This document shows, one piece after another, positions 7,735-15,583 of a stretch of 18,048 nucleotides of DNA (positions within the stretch are counted from its first letter, which is position 1; the number at the start of each line of letters is the position of its first letter). Below the pieces are notes generated by a model. It saw only the letters and a program-made list of their open reading frames with translations, did no database searches and was not told where the DNA came from. The DNA comes from an uncultured Pseudomonadota bacterium. GTDB lineage: Bacteria > Pseudomonadota > Gammaproteobacteria > Burkholderiales > Nitrosomonadaceae. The stretch lies in assembly GCA_903957805.1 (NCBI GenBank), contig CAJBQQ010000239.1:1-18048 (forward strand), given 5' to 3'. Made by a program: the position numbers and the translations under genes.

Positions 7735-7762
7735 TATTGACGAGGAAACATAATCGTCAATA
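7735..7762. repeat. Perfect 9-bp inverted repeat after secA
   Basis: TATTGACGA (7735-7743) and TCGTCAATA (7754-7762) are exact reverse complements around a 10-nt loop, starting 26 bp past the secA stop. On the minus strand no T-run follows the hairpin, so it is not a classical intrinsic terminator. It could protect the secA mRNA 3' end, assist termination, or be a binding site. The surrounding 229 bp between the RNB start and secA stop hold nothing else apart from the -10 box and the direct repeat. Confidence 0.45.
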
Positions 7763-7788
7763 CTCTTGTAGATTCTGCTCTGCAGCGG

Positions 7789-10515
7789 CTAGCTAAGCTT
7801 TCCGTGACACTGTTTATACTTTTTCCCAGATCCGCATGGGCAAGGATCATTGCGACCGACCTTGTCATCTTGTCGAACGAATGGCTGATGCTTCTCCTGC
7901 CCATCCTGCTGTTCACCATCTTCCCCCAACACTTCTTCATAAGCCGCATGGTGGTATTGAACATTAACTGGCGGCCGCGTTGCCTCAGCCACCTCTTCCA
8001 CCTGCTGCTCACTTCTGATCTGAACTGTCATGAGTATTCTAGTAACTTCAGCTTTGATTTCTTCCAGCATGGTGGTGAACAGATCAAAAGCCTCGCGCTT
8101 ATATTCTTGCTTAGGATTTTTCTGCGCATAACCACGCAAATGGATGCCCTGGCGCAGATGATCTAGAGCTGCCAAATGCTCGCGCCAGTGGGTATCTAGG
8201 CTTTGTAACATTACCGCTCGCTCATAATGATGCATGACACTGGCGCCGACCTGCTGCACCTTTCCTTGATAATGATCTCTGATCACCCCCGCAACACGCT
8301 GAAGCAGATTTTCTTCATGTAGATCGGGTTCTTTCTCCAACCATTCATGCAGTGGTAGATGTAACTGATACTCTGCAGTTAAAGCCTTCTCTAATCCCGA
8401 TACGTCCCACTGCTCTTCGACGCTTTGCGGTGGCACATAGAGGCCGATAAGACTACTTAGCACATCCTCACGCATCGCCGTGATAGTTTCTGAAATATCT
8501 TCTGACTCCATTAATTCGTTACGCTGCTGATATATCACCTTGCGCTGATCATTGGCAACATCATCATATTCCAGCAATTGCTTGCGCATATCAAAGTTAC
8601 GTGCCTCTACTTTTCGTTGGGCATTCTCAATGGCGCGCGTAACCCACGGATGCTCGATTGCCTCACCTTCCGGCATATTTAATCGCTGCATAATGTTGGC
8701 TACGCGATCGGATGCAAAGATACGCAAGAGAGGGTCTTCCAATGACAGATAGAAACGACTGGAACCAGAATCACCCTGTCGCCCAGATCGTCCGCGCAGC
8801 TGATTATCCACGCGGCGTGATTCATGACGTTCGGTCCCAATGATATGTAACCCTCCTTGCTTTAACACCTCATCGTGGAGACTTTGCCACTGCATCCGTA
8901 ATTCGGAAACCTTCTCCCCCTTAAGCAACTCGTTCAGACTGCTGTCTGATTGGATGCGGTCGATCTCGGGCTCCGGGTTACCACCCAATACAATGTCAGT
9001 TCCTCGTCCGGCCATATTGGTCGCGATAGTCACCATCTTAGGACGTCCAGCTTGCGCGACTATCTCTGCTTCGCGTGCATGCTGCTTCGCATTCAGTACT
9101 TGATGCGGTAGTTTTTCCTGATTGAGTAGTCCAGACAATAGTTCATTACTTTCAATTGAAGTCGTACCCACTAAAACTGGCTGACCTCGTTGGTAACAGT
9201 CTTTGATATCTGCAATGATTGCTTGATGCTTCTCATTTGTAGTGCGAAACACCTGGTCCATGCGATCGTCACGGACCATTGGGCGATGAGTCGGAACAAT
9301 TACTGTCTCCAGCCCATAGATCTGTTGAAATTCATAAGCTTCAGTATCTGCTGTTCCTGTCATACCGGACAGCTTTTGATACATACGGAAATAATTCTGG
9401 AATGTTATTGAGGCTAGCGTCTGGTTCTCTTTCTGAATCGGAACACCTTCTTTCGCTTCTACCGCCTGATGCAACCCTTCCGACCAGCGTCTGCCGGACA
9501 TCAAGCGACCTGTAAATTCATCAACGATAATCACTTCATTGTTCTGTACCACATAGTGCTGATCAAGATGAAATAGGGCATGGGCACGTAGTGCTGCGTA
9601 CAGATGATGTACTAGATTGATATTGCTGGGATCGTAGAGATTCGTCCCTGGTAGCAGTAACCCAGATTGAGTCAATAATTTTTCTACATGCTCAAAACCT
9701 GCCTCACTCAGCAAGACTTGCTGCGTTTTTTCATCCACACTAAAATCGCCTGGACTATCCTCTTTCTCCTGTCGCGCTAGTTTTGGAATTAACGCGTTCA
9801 TCCGGGTATACACTTCGCTACTACCTTCTGCCTGACCCGAAATGATCAAAGGCGTACGTGCCTCGTCAATCAAGATTGAGTCGACTTCATCAATAATTGC
9901 GTAGTTGAGGTGACGTTGAACCCGTTCTGCAGGGTGGTTCACCATATTGTCACGCAGGTAATCGAACCCGAATTCGTTATTTGTGCCGTAAGTTATGTCA
10001 GATGCGTAGGCTGCCTGCTTTTCGCCATGATCCATTTGTGAAAGAATCACGCCTACACTGATCCCGAGGAACTGGTAAATCCTTCCCATCCACTCAGCGT
10101 CTCTCTTGGCCAGGTAGTCGTTCACAGTTACTAGATGCACGCCCTTTCCAGCCAACGCATTAAGATAGGAAGGTAAAGTCGCCATCAGCGTCTTACCCTC
10201 CCCTGTACGCATCTCCGCAATCTTGCCGCTATGAAGAACCATGCCGCCTATCAACTGCACACCGAAGTGGCGCATCCCTAATACCCGCTTGCTAGCTTCG
10301 CGCACTACAGCAAATGCCTCTGGTAGCAAGGCATCCAAAGTCTCTCCTTCGGCTATACGGCTCTTAAACTCATCAGTCTTGGCGCGCAACTCTGTGTCAG
10401 TAAGCGCTTCCAATCCAGCCTCCAGCGCGTTAATCACACCCACCGCCTGATAATATTGCTTGATCAGCCGATCATTGCGGCTGCCAAAGATTTTCTTAAG
10501 CAGATTATTCAGCAT
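7789..10515 (-). CDS. secA: Preprotein translocase ATPase SecA
   Basis: The 908-aa product is the ATPase motor that drives unfolded preproteins through SecYEG. The first nucleotide-binding domain has Walker A MRTGEGKT (102-109) and the DEVDSILIDEARTPLIISG DEAD-like motif (209-227). The preprotein cross-linking domain follows (about 228-370). The second nucleotide-binding domain has ATNMAGRGTDIVLGG (498-512) and the RGRSGRQGDSG arginine-finger region (574-584). The helical scaffold/wing domains and a linker follow. The C-terminal zinc ligands Cys892, Cys894, Cys903 and His904 (NDPCPCGSG...QCHG) are intact, and normally bind SecB and phospholipid. Length matches the 901-aa E. coli protein. GGGA lies upstream of the ATG at an acceptable distance. 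No secM-like gene precedes it; instead an intrinsic terminator and a 12-bp palindrome lie just upstream. Confidence 0.98.
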   Translation of the reverse strand: MLNNLLKKIFGSRNDRLIKQYYQAVGVINALEAGLEALTDTELRAKTDEFKSRIAEGETLDALLPEAFAVVREASKRVLGMRHFGVQLIGGMVLHSGKIAEMRTGEGKTLMATLPSYLNALAGKGVHLVTVNDYLAKRDAEWMGRIYQFLGISVGVILSQMDHGEKQAAYASDITYGTNNEFGFDYLRDNMVNHPAERVQRHLNYAIIDEVDSILIDEARTPLIISGQAEGSSEVYTRMNALIPKLARQEKEDSPGDFSVDEKTQQVLLSEAGFEHVEKLLTQSGLLLPGTNLYDPSNINLVHHLYAALRAHALFHLDQHYVVQNNEVIIVDEFTGRLMSGRRWSEGLHQAVEAKEGVPIQKENQTLASITFQNYFRMYQKLSGMTGTADTEAYEFQQIYGLETVIVPTHRPMVRDDRMDQVFRTTNEKHQAIIADIKDCYQRGQPVLVGTTSIESNELLSGLLNQEKLPHQVLNAKQHAREAEIVAQAGRPKMVTIATNMAGRGTDIVLGGNPEPEIDRIQSDSSLNELLKGEKVSELRMQWQSLHDEVLKQGGLHIIGTERHESRRVDNQLRGRSGRQGDSGSSRFYLSLEDPLLRIFASDRVANIMQRLNMPEGEAIEHPWVTRAIENAQRKVEARNFDMRKQLLEYDDVANDQRKVIYQQRNELMESEDISETITAMREDVLSSLIGLYVPPQSVEEQWDVSGLEKALTAEYQLHLPLHEWLEKEPDLHEENLLQRVAGVIRDHYQGKVQQVGASVMHHYERAVMLQSLDTHWREHLAALDHLRQGIHLRGYAQKNPKQEYKREAFDLFTTMLEEIKAEVTRILMTVQIRSEQQVEEVAEATRPPVNVQYHHAAYEEVLGEDGEQQDGQEKHQPFVRQDDKVGRNDPCPCGSGKKYKQCHGKLS

Positions 10516-10532
10516 AAATTCCCGATTAAATT

Positions 10533-10544
10533 CTGTTTAAACAG
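10533..10544. repeat. 12-bp perfect palindrome in the secA leader
   Basis: CTGTTTAAACAG is its own reverse complement. It sits 18 bp upstream of the secA ATG, between the M23 terminator and the start codon. It could be an operator half of a secA promoter that must fit in very little space, or could be incidental in an AT-rich leader. A poor promoter match (TTGTTT, 17 bp, CAGAAT on the minus strand) overlaps it. Confidence 0.3.
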
Positions 10545-10550
10545 TCTTCC

Positions 10551-10584
10551 AAAAACAAAGGGGTGAGGTTTTCGGCCTCACCCC
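10551..10584 (-). terminator. Intrinsic terminator after the M23 peptidase gene
   Basis: On the minus strand GGGGTGAGG (10584-10576) pairs perfectly with CCTCACCCC (10568-10560) over a 7-nt loop, and the T-rich run TTTGTTTTT follows (10559-10551). This is a textbook rho-independent terminator. It starts 22 bp past the M23 stop, and its T-run ends about 35 nt before the secA ATG. On the plus strand no T-run follows, so it works leftward only. It should separate the M23 mRNA from secA or attenuate read-through into secA. Confidence 0.88.
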
Positions 10585-10606
10585 CACAGTAGATCATCAT
10601 TTCAGC

Positions 10607-11524
10607 TTACCCAGTCGATTTTAGGAATCGTGTCGGATTCTGCGGTAGACCCCTGTGTCTGATTTCAAAATGAAGGTGTGGGCCGGTAGAACGCCCGGTA
10701 CTCCCCACTTCTGCGATTCTCTGTCCCCGTAGAACTACTTGACCAGTTTTGACGAGACGCCTTGCAGCATGGGCATATCGACTGACTAGGTCATTGCCGT
10801 GGTCAATATCGACCATGTTACCATATTCAGGATGGTAGTCAGAATAGACTACAACGCCACCTGCCGAGGCTATGACTGGCGTCCCTATCTCAGCAATAAA
10901 ATCAACCCCTTCATGGAATGCGCTTTTCCCCGAAAATGGGTCTATACGCAAACCAAAGCTGGACGTAAACCATCTTGCTTCAACCGGTACGAGAGTTGGT
11001 AATGTTTTCTTCTTAATTCTGTCATGCAGCAGAAACGTGTCGAGTGCACCCATCTTGTCGGTGCGATCGCTTAGTGCAAGCGACAACTCATTCATTTTGC
11101 TATTAAACTCCTCAAATGAAATGTCTTGCTGCGGCAGGGTGGAAACCGCGCCCCCTTGTCCCAGAGTCTGATTAAACAGAAACTCCTGAGGCTTGATGCC
11201 AGATAATTCAGCCAGACGCTCACCCAAACTATCAAGCCGCAGCAGTTGGGCTTGCATCTGTCCCATTCTGACAGCCATGGCGTTCAAACTGTCGCGCAGG
11301 TATGATTGGTTTTTTTGGTGCTCTTCCTGTTGCACGCTGAGCACTAGAGATCGGAGGGACGGGCTATCTATCTTATCTGCATAGCGTAAAGACAGATAAT
11401 TCAACCCCATTACCAGCATTATAATTACGAATACGAGAGCTCCCGCCAGTAGCGCTAAATGCGTGCCCGTTAGGGTTAGAGTCCGTGCTTTTACCAGATT
11501 ACTGGAGACTAGAATTACATTCAT
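10607..11524 (-). CDS. Membrane-anchored M23/LytM peptidoglycan endopeptidase
   Basis: The product is 305 aa from ATG 11524. Residues 21-43 form an uncleaved membrane anchor. A short helical, Gln/Leu-rich segment (about 60-110) that may be coiled coil follows, and a LytM/M23 domain fills about 185-300. The zinc site is intact: His204 and Asp208 (FHEGVD), catalytic His252 (YAH) and His283/His285 (PHLHFE). It should therefore be an active metallopeptidase that cuts peptide cross-links, unlike degenerate activators such as EnvC. The periplasmic location fits cell-wall remodelling beside the dcw cluster. An in-frame ATG at 11653 would add 43 residues lacking a matching N-terminus and would overlap the divergent DciA-like gene by about 100 bp, so it was rejected. 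GGGA lies about 7 nt upstream of the chosen start. A strong terminator follows. Confidence 0.92.
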   Translation of the reverse strand: MNVILVSSNLVKARTLTLTGTHLALLAGALVFVIIMLVMGLNYLSLRYADKIDSPSLRSLVLSVQQEEHQKNQSYLRDSLNAMAVRMGQMQAQLLRLDSLGERLAELSGIKPQEFLFNQTLGQGGAVSTLPQQDISFEEFNSKMNELSLALSDRTDKMGALDTFLLHDRIKKKTLPTLVPVEARWFTSSFGLRIDPFSGKSAFHEGVDFIAEIGTPVIASAGGVVVYSDYHPEYGNMVDIDHGNDLVSRYAHAARRLVKTGQVVLRGQRIAEVGSTGRSTGPHLHFEIRHRGLPQNPTRFLKSTG

Positions 11525-11550
11525 CTTATTTCCCAAATTCTCGCGCAGAT

Positions 11551-12051
11551 ATGACCGCACGCAAGATTGACTTCTACCTAACCACTCTCGGTACCGCTGA
11601 TCAGCAAGGTCTATTCGCTCAAGCGAGTCAATTGACACTGATGCAACGAGCATTTACGGAATTTGTTCCGCCCCGATTATCAATATACTGCACCGTTGGC
11701 TGGATTTCCAAAGGGAATTTGACTATCTATGCTTGTAACGGCGCAATTGCAGCAAAACTGAAGCAGATTTCACCTTCGTTGCTTTTAAAATTCCAGCAGA
11801 AAAATTTTGAGGTTACTGCAATTCGGGTTGCTGTGCAAGCACATAACCACTTTACAGTTGTTGACAAGAAGATCGATAAAGACTTGATTATCGGCCCGCT
11901 TGGTTTGGACAACTTGAGTCAACTGGCTGCGGGACTACCCGCATCGCCACTAAAAAGCGCCGTTGAATCACTACTAAAAAAACAAATCAAGCCAGCGACA
12001 TCTCTACATAAGGCTGCTTTAGCGGCGCCTACTGTCCGAGTCCCACAATAA
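11551..12051 (+). CDS. DciA-like DUF721 protein
   Basis: The 166-aa product has the DUF721/DciA pattern: an N-terminal helix (LTTLGTADQQGLFAQASQLTLMQRAFTEFVPPRL, about 10-43), then a beta-rich part with GNLTIYACNGAIAAKLKQISPSLL (55-79) that matches the family's 'xLxlxxxsxAxAarLRxxxpxLL' signature. A low-complexity Ala/Lys/Pro tail follows. DciA proteins in bacteria without DnaC/DnaI load or interact with the replicative helicase DnaB. Whether this paralogue next to secA does so is inference. ATG 11551 is preferred because the family-like sequence begins there; a GTG at 11485 would extend 22 residues into the M23 coding region. No clear Shine-Dalgarno is visible. It is divergent from the M23 gene (26 bp between starts) and convergent with ftsZ. 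Confidence 0.82.
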   Translation: MTARKIDFYLTTLGTADQQGLFAQASQLTLMQRAFTEFVPPRLSIYCTVGWISKGNLTIYACNGAIAAKLKQISPSLLLKFQQKNFEVTAIRVAVQAHNHFTVVDKKIDKDLIIGPLGLDNLSQLAAGLPASPLKSAVESLLKKQIKPATSLHKAALAAPTVRVPQ

Positions 12052-12075
12052 ACGATCGGCTTCATATAGCGCAAG

Positions 12076-12104
12076 GCTCTCGCTGCCCATGATTCCGCGA
12101 GAGC
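12076..12104. repeat. 8-bp inverted repeat between DciA-like gene and ftsZ
   Basis: GCTCTCGC (12076-12083) and GCGAGAGC (12097-12104) are exact complements with a 13-nt loop, 24 bp past the DciA-like stop. No T-run follows on either strand, so termination would be Rho-assisted or weak. A second small stem, CCCCA (12139-12143) with TGGGG (12148-12152) and a 4-nt loop, lies farther right. The 212 bp convergent spacer (12052-12263) holds these two hairpins, a doubtful 26 to 34-codon ORF, and otherwise nothing I recognise. Confidence 0.35.
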
Positions 12105-12263
12105 GGGAGTCGATGACCACTAAACAGCTTATTTTCCACCCCAAAGCTGGGGATAGTTTCAGTTATTTTCATGCATTGGCACTTGATCCCTAATTAACCC
12201 TACATCCAGCGAATTCCTCTATTTTAGCCCACACAACATCACAGAAATCCTTAATAACCTTTA

Positions 12264-13430
12264 TCAATCAGCTTGTTTTCGTAGGAATGCAGGGATATCC
12301 AGCACATCTACCCCGGATTGTCTCATCGCTTCCACTGTTACATCGTGCCTTCTGTTGGTGCGGATTGCAGCAGGAATCTCCAACTCCTTCCAACTCGAAG
12401 CGTCTACCAATATTGCATCGTCGGTTCCGGTTCTGGTATGGATAATACTCAACGGTTTCGGCTGAGTACGGCTAACCACACCACCCAACCCGGTTGCCAC
12501 CACGGTGACTCTAAGGTTATCTCCCATATTCTCGTCGATTACGGTGCCAACAATTACAGTTGCATCTTCAGCAGTAAAGTCTTTGATCGTGCTCATCACT
12601 TCATGAACTTCACGCATCTTCATTCCCGAGCTGGCGGTGATATTCACCAAAACCCCGCGCGCGCCGGAGAGATTCAAGTCTTCCAGTAATGGACTTGATA
12701 CCGCCTGCTCTGCTGCTACGCGGGCCCGATCTATGCCCGAGGCGAATGCGGAGCCCATCATCGCCACTCCCATTTCCGACATCACCGTCTTAACATCAGC
12801 AAAGTCTACATTTACCAACCCCGGACAGTTGATGACCTCTGCAATTCCGGCAACTGCCCCATACAAGACATTATTTGCAGCCTTGAATGCGTCCAACATA
12901 CTTACATCCTCTCCCAGCACCATCATCAGCTTATCATTAGGGATCACGATCAACGAATCAACATGCTGTGACAGTGCCTCCATTCCAACTTGCGCCGCTT
13001 TAAGTCTCTTACCCTCAAACGCGAAGGGCTTTGTCACCACCGCTACAGTAAGTATGCCCATCTCCTTAGCTACCTGTGCAACCACGGGTGCGGCACCTGT
13101 ACCCGTTCCACCCCCCATACCAGCGGTAACAAATAGCATATCCGCACCTTCAATCAGTTCGGCTATACGGTCACGGTCTTCTAAAGCAGCTTCCCGACCA
13201 ATCTCGGGGTTCGCCCCTGCACCCAATCCTTTAGTAATCGCCGACCCTAATTGCAGCAGTGTGCGTGCCTGATTACGCTTCAATGCCTGAGCATCAGTAT
13301 TGGCACAAATGAACTCAACACCCTGCACCCCGTTCTGGATCATGTGATCTACAGCATTACCTCCGCAACCACCGACGCCGATAACTTTGATAACCGCTTC
13401 CTGTGTTTGTGTATCCATGATTTCGAACAT
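12264..13430 (-). CDS. ftsZ: Cell division tubulin homologue FtsZ
   Basis: The 388-aa product is the GTPase that polymerises into the Z-ring. The nucleotide-binding glycine loop VGGCGGNAV (19-27), the tubulin signature GGGTGTG (106-112) and the T7 catalytic loop NVDFADVK (207-214, with Asp209 and Asp212) are present. A short variable linker precedes the C-terminal tail DIPAFLRKQAD (378-388), which binds FtsA and ZipA. The start is decided by AGGAG seven nucleotides before ATG 13430; a second ATG four codons in lacks such a site. It follows ftsA by 125 bp, an AT-rich gap that may hold an extra promoter, although I cannot pick one set of boxes. It is the last dcw gene; lpxC does not follow. Confidence 0.98.
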   Translation of the reverse strand: MFEIMDTQTQEAVIKVIGVGGCGGNAVDHMIQNGVQGVEFICANTDAQALKRNQARTLLQLGSAITKGLGAGANPEIGREAALEDRDRIAELIEGADMLFVTAGMGGGTGTGAAPVVAQVAKEMGILTVAVVTKPFAFEGKRLKAAQVGMEALSQHVDSLIVIPNDKLMMVLGEDVSMLDAFKAANNVLYGAVAGIAEVINCPGLVNVDFADVKTVMSEMGVAMMGSAFASGIDRARVAAEQAVSSPLLEDLNLSGARGVLVNITASSGMKMREVHEVMSTIKDFTAEDATVIVGTVIDENMGDNLRVTVVATGLGGVVSRTQPKPLSIIHTRTGTDDAILVDASSWKELEIPAAIRTNRRHDVTVEAMRQSGVDVLDIPAFLRKQAD

Positions 13431-13555
13431 TATGTTTCTCCTTTTATGAATTTAAAACGCTATATTTAAAAAGTATCCTTAAACTTTGAAGCCTAGATCT
13501 GACAGCCTTGATAACGAACGCAACACCCTCGCTCCGAAACTCTTATTTAAAAGTT

Positions 13556-14794
13556 CTAAAAATTCCCCTGAAACCAACTCTTCATCCTCTCAAGAATCTG
13601 TTTCATTGAGTTGCCCTGCAGTCGACCGTGCTGCTGACGCTGAAATTGCTCCATCCCAGCAATAATCAAGCCAACACCGGTCGAGAACCGTGGCGTACGT
13701 ACTACTTCTGCCAAACTGCCCCGATACTGTGGCAACCCTAACCTTACCGGCATGTGAAATATTTCCTCACCCAACTCCACCATTCCTTGCAGGGAACTAC
13801 TGCCACCCGTAATGACGATCCCAGATGAAAGTAACTCCTCGAATCCACTCCGACGCAACTCACCCTGCACTAATGAATAGAGCTCTTCTACCCGTGGCTC
13901 AATCACCTCTGCTAAGGTCTGCCTTGAAAGCTGGCGTGCGCCACGTTCGCCTACGCCCGACACCTCCACCATTTCATGAGGGTCAGCCATACCCCGCAAA
14001 GCGCAACCGTAGGTACACTTGATATCTTCTGCGTCTTTTGTCGGTGTTCGTAATGCCATCGCAATGTCATTGGTGATCTGGTCCCCAGCGATCGGAATTA
14101 CCGCCGTATGACGAATTGCACCATTAGTAAATACCGCTATATCTGTAGTCCCTCCGCCTATATCGACTAGGCACACACCCAGATCTTTCTCGTCTTCTGA
14201 CAGAACAGCCATTGCCGAAGCTAGTGGCTGCAAAACTAAATCGCGCACCTCCAAGCCACAACGTCGCACACACTTCATGATGTTCTGAGCAGCCGATACC
14301 GCACCTGTCACAATGTGCACCTTTACTTCTAGGCGTATACCACTCATACCGATCGGTTCGCGTACATCCTCTTGCCCATCCACGATGAATTCCTGATTGA
14401 GAATATGCAACACCTGCTGATCAGCCGGAATATTTACAGCCTTCGCGGTTTCCATCACTCGCTCTACGTCTATGCGCGACACCTCTTTGTCTTTTATCGC
14501 TACCGTCCCATGCGAATTGAAGCTTTTAATATGGCTTCCAGCAATCCCTGTATACACTTCACGGATCTTACAATTAGCCATCAGTTCTGCCTCTTCCAAA
14601 GCTCGCTGAATTGCGTTCACTGTAGTTTCGATATTGACGACCACCCCCTTTTTTAGGCCACGAGAAGGATGGCTGCCCATGCCAATAATTTCAAATCCAC
14701 CTTCAGGTTTAACCTCGACGACGATGGCAACGATCTTTGAAGTTCCTATATCGAGGCCAACAATCAGATCGCGGTTTTCATTAACTCTACTCAT
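13556..14794 (-). CDS. ftsA: Cell division actin homologue FtsA
   Basis: The 412-aa product is an actin-fold ATPase that tethers FtsZ filaments to the inner membrane and recruits later divisome proteins. Phosphate-binding loops are GLDIGTSK (13-20) and DIGGGTTDIA (211-220). The 1C subdomain lies between them, including GIAGSHIKSFNSHG (83-96). Near the C-terminus GIVITGGSSSLQG is the adenosine motif. The last 16 residues (MKQILERMKSWFQGNF) form the amphipathic helix that attaches FtsA to the membrane. Length is typical. AAGGAT lies upstream of the ATG. It starts 21 bp after the ftsQ stop on the same strand. Confidence 0.97.
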   Translation of the reverse strand: MSRVNENRDLIVGLDIGTSKIVAIVVEVKPEGGFEIIGMGSHPSRGLKKGVVVNIETTVNAIQRALEEAELMANCKIREVYTGIAGSHIKSFNSHGTVAIKDKEVSRIDVERVMETAKAVNIPADQQVLHILNQEFIVDGQEDVREPIGMSGIRLEVKVHIVTGAVSAAQNIMKCVRRCGLEVRDLVLQPLASAMAVLSEDEKDLGVCLVDIGGGTTDIAVFTNGAIRHTAVIPIAGDQITNDIAMALRTPTKDAEDIKCTYGCALRGMADPHEMVEVSGVGERGARQLSRQTLAEVIEPRVEELYSLVQGELRRSGFEELLSSGIVITGGSSSLQGMVELGEEIFHMPVRLGLPQYRGSLAEVVRTPRFSTGVGLIIAGMEQFQRQQHGRLQGNSMKQILERMKSWFQGNF

Positions 14795-14815
14795 CTATTT
14801 TATGTATCCTTAATC

Positions 14816-15583
14816 TCAAGCTGCTTTCTTCACGCTTACTATGTGGTTTTCGTGCTTCAGTGTTTCCTGTGTACGAACCGCAAAACCATTGGAATAGCGC
14901 AAATCAACATATGTTAAATTTCGATTCAACTGCTCGACGCTGCGGTCGTATGTTGAAACATAACGCAGCAACCGATCTTCCATTCGATCACGCCCTAACT
15001 CAAGCACAGTCCCGCTTTCTAGTTGAATTCTCCAGGCGCGTCTCGGCGACAGAACTAATTGAGCAATATCCTGCTGCAACGGCTGCAGTAATTTACTGAA
15101 GGCAACGTATTGCGCCGCCACATCGAAGGAGCTCCCAGTTGGCCCGATGAATATCGGCAGTCTCTCCTCACCCCCAACGACTGATCCGATAAATAACTCT
15201 CCATGACTATTTACAAGCTCTTCTCCGCCCCACTGCGCTACCGCTACATGCTCTTCCAAAGTTACCTCTAGACCCTGTGGCCAATGCCGCCGCAAACTTG
15301 CAACCCTTACCCATGGCAGTTTCTCGAATCCTTCACGCATTGCGTCCAGATTTATCGTCAGAAAATTACCTTTAATCTCACTTCGAACTACTTTATCTAT
15401 TTGCTCCCGAGTAACGTGTTTCAATTCCTTTCCGCTATTGTTAGCGCCAATCACTTTCACCTGCATCACCGGAATCGTTGATGAGTTCACTGCCCATGAT
15501 CCAATGGTGTAGGTTGCCGCAAGTGCAGCAATCCCCAGTAGTAGATTGGCCAATAGGCGTATTGCCTGATGGTTATCCCACAT
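14816..15583 (-). CDS. ftsQ: Cell division protein FtsQ
   Basis: The 255-aa product is a bitopic membrane protein of the FtsQ/DivIB family, which links early and late divisome components through FtsB-FtsL. It has a short cytosolic tail, a membrane helix (9-29), a POTRA domain (about 38-112) and a beta domain. The conserved stretch LPWVRVASLRRHWPQGLEV (89-107) followed by LEEHVAVAQW is typical of betaproteobacterial FtsQ. Later, YVDLRYSNGFAVR is the conserved C-terminal strand that contacts FtsB. Its ATG overlaps the end of ddlB by 11 bp, which suggests translational coupling. Confidence 0.96.
   Translation of the reverse strand: MWDNHQAIRLLANLLLGIAALAATYTIGSWAVNSSTIPVMQVKVIGANNSGKELKHVTREQIDKVVRSEIKGNFLTINLDAMREGFEKLPWVRVASLRRHWPQGLEVTLEEHVAVAQWGGEELVNSHGELFIGSVVGGEERLPIFIGPTGSSFDVAAQYVAFSKLLQPLQQDIAQLVLSPRRAWRIQLESGTVLELGRDRMEDRLLRYVSTYDRSVEQLNRNLTYVDLRYSNGFAVRTQETLKHENHIVSVKKAA

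Noticed and set aside
11525..11653. 43-residue N-terminal extension of the M23 peptidase
   Set aside because: It would overlap the divergent DciA-like gene, and the sequence before Met44 lacks a signal or anchor; the membrane helix fits properly only after the internal ATG.
12139..12152. CCCCA/TGGGG mini-hairpin as the ftsZ terminator
   Set aside because: The stem is only 5 bp and no T-run follows on the minus strand.
12089..12193. Small ORF of 34 codons (or 26 from ATG 12113, which has GGGAG 3 nt upstream) between the DciA-like gene and ftsZ
   Set aside because: No recognisable motif, signal peptide or membrane segment; poorly placed ribosome site and overlap with a hairpin. Conservation data would be needed to keep it.
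12637..13272. 211-codon plus-strand ORF opposite ftsZ
   Set aside because: It is the reverse-complement shadow of ftsZ: low-complexity Ser/Ala/Pro/Thr composition, no recognisable domain, and ftsZ on the other strand is certain.
13431..13555. Promoter for ftsZ in the ftsA-ftsZ gap
   Set aside because: The gap is AT-rich and several poor box pairs are possible (for example TTCAAA with TAAATA), but none stands out, so no feature was placed.
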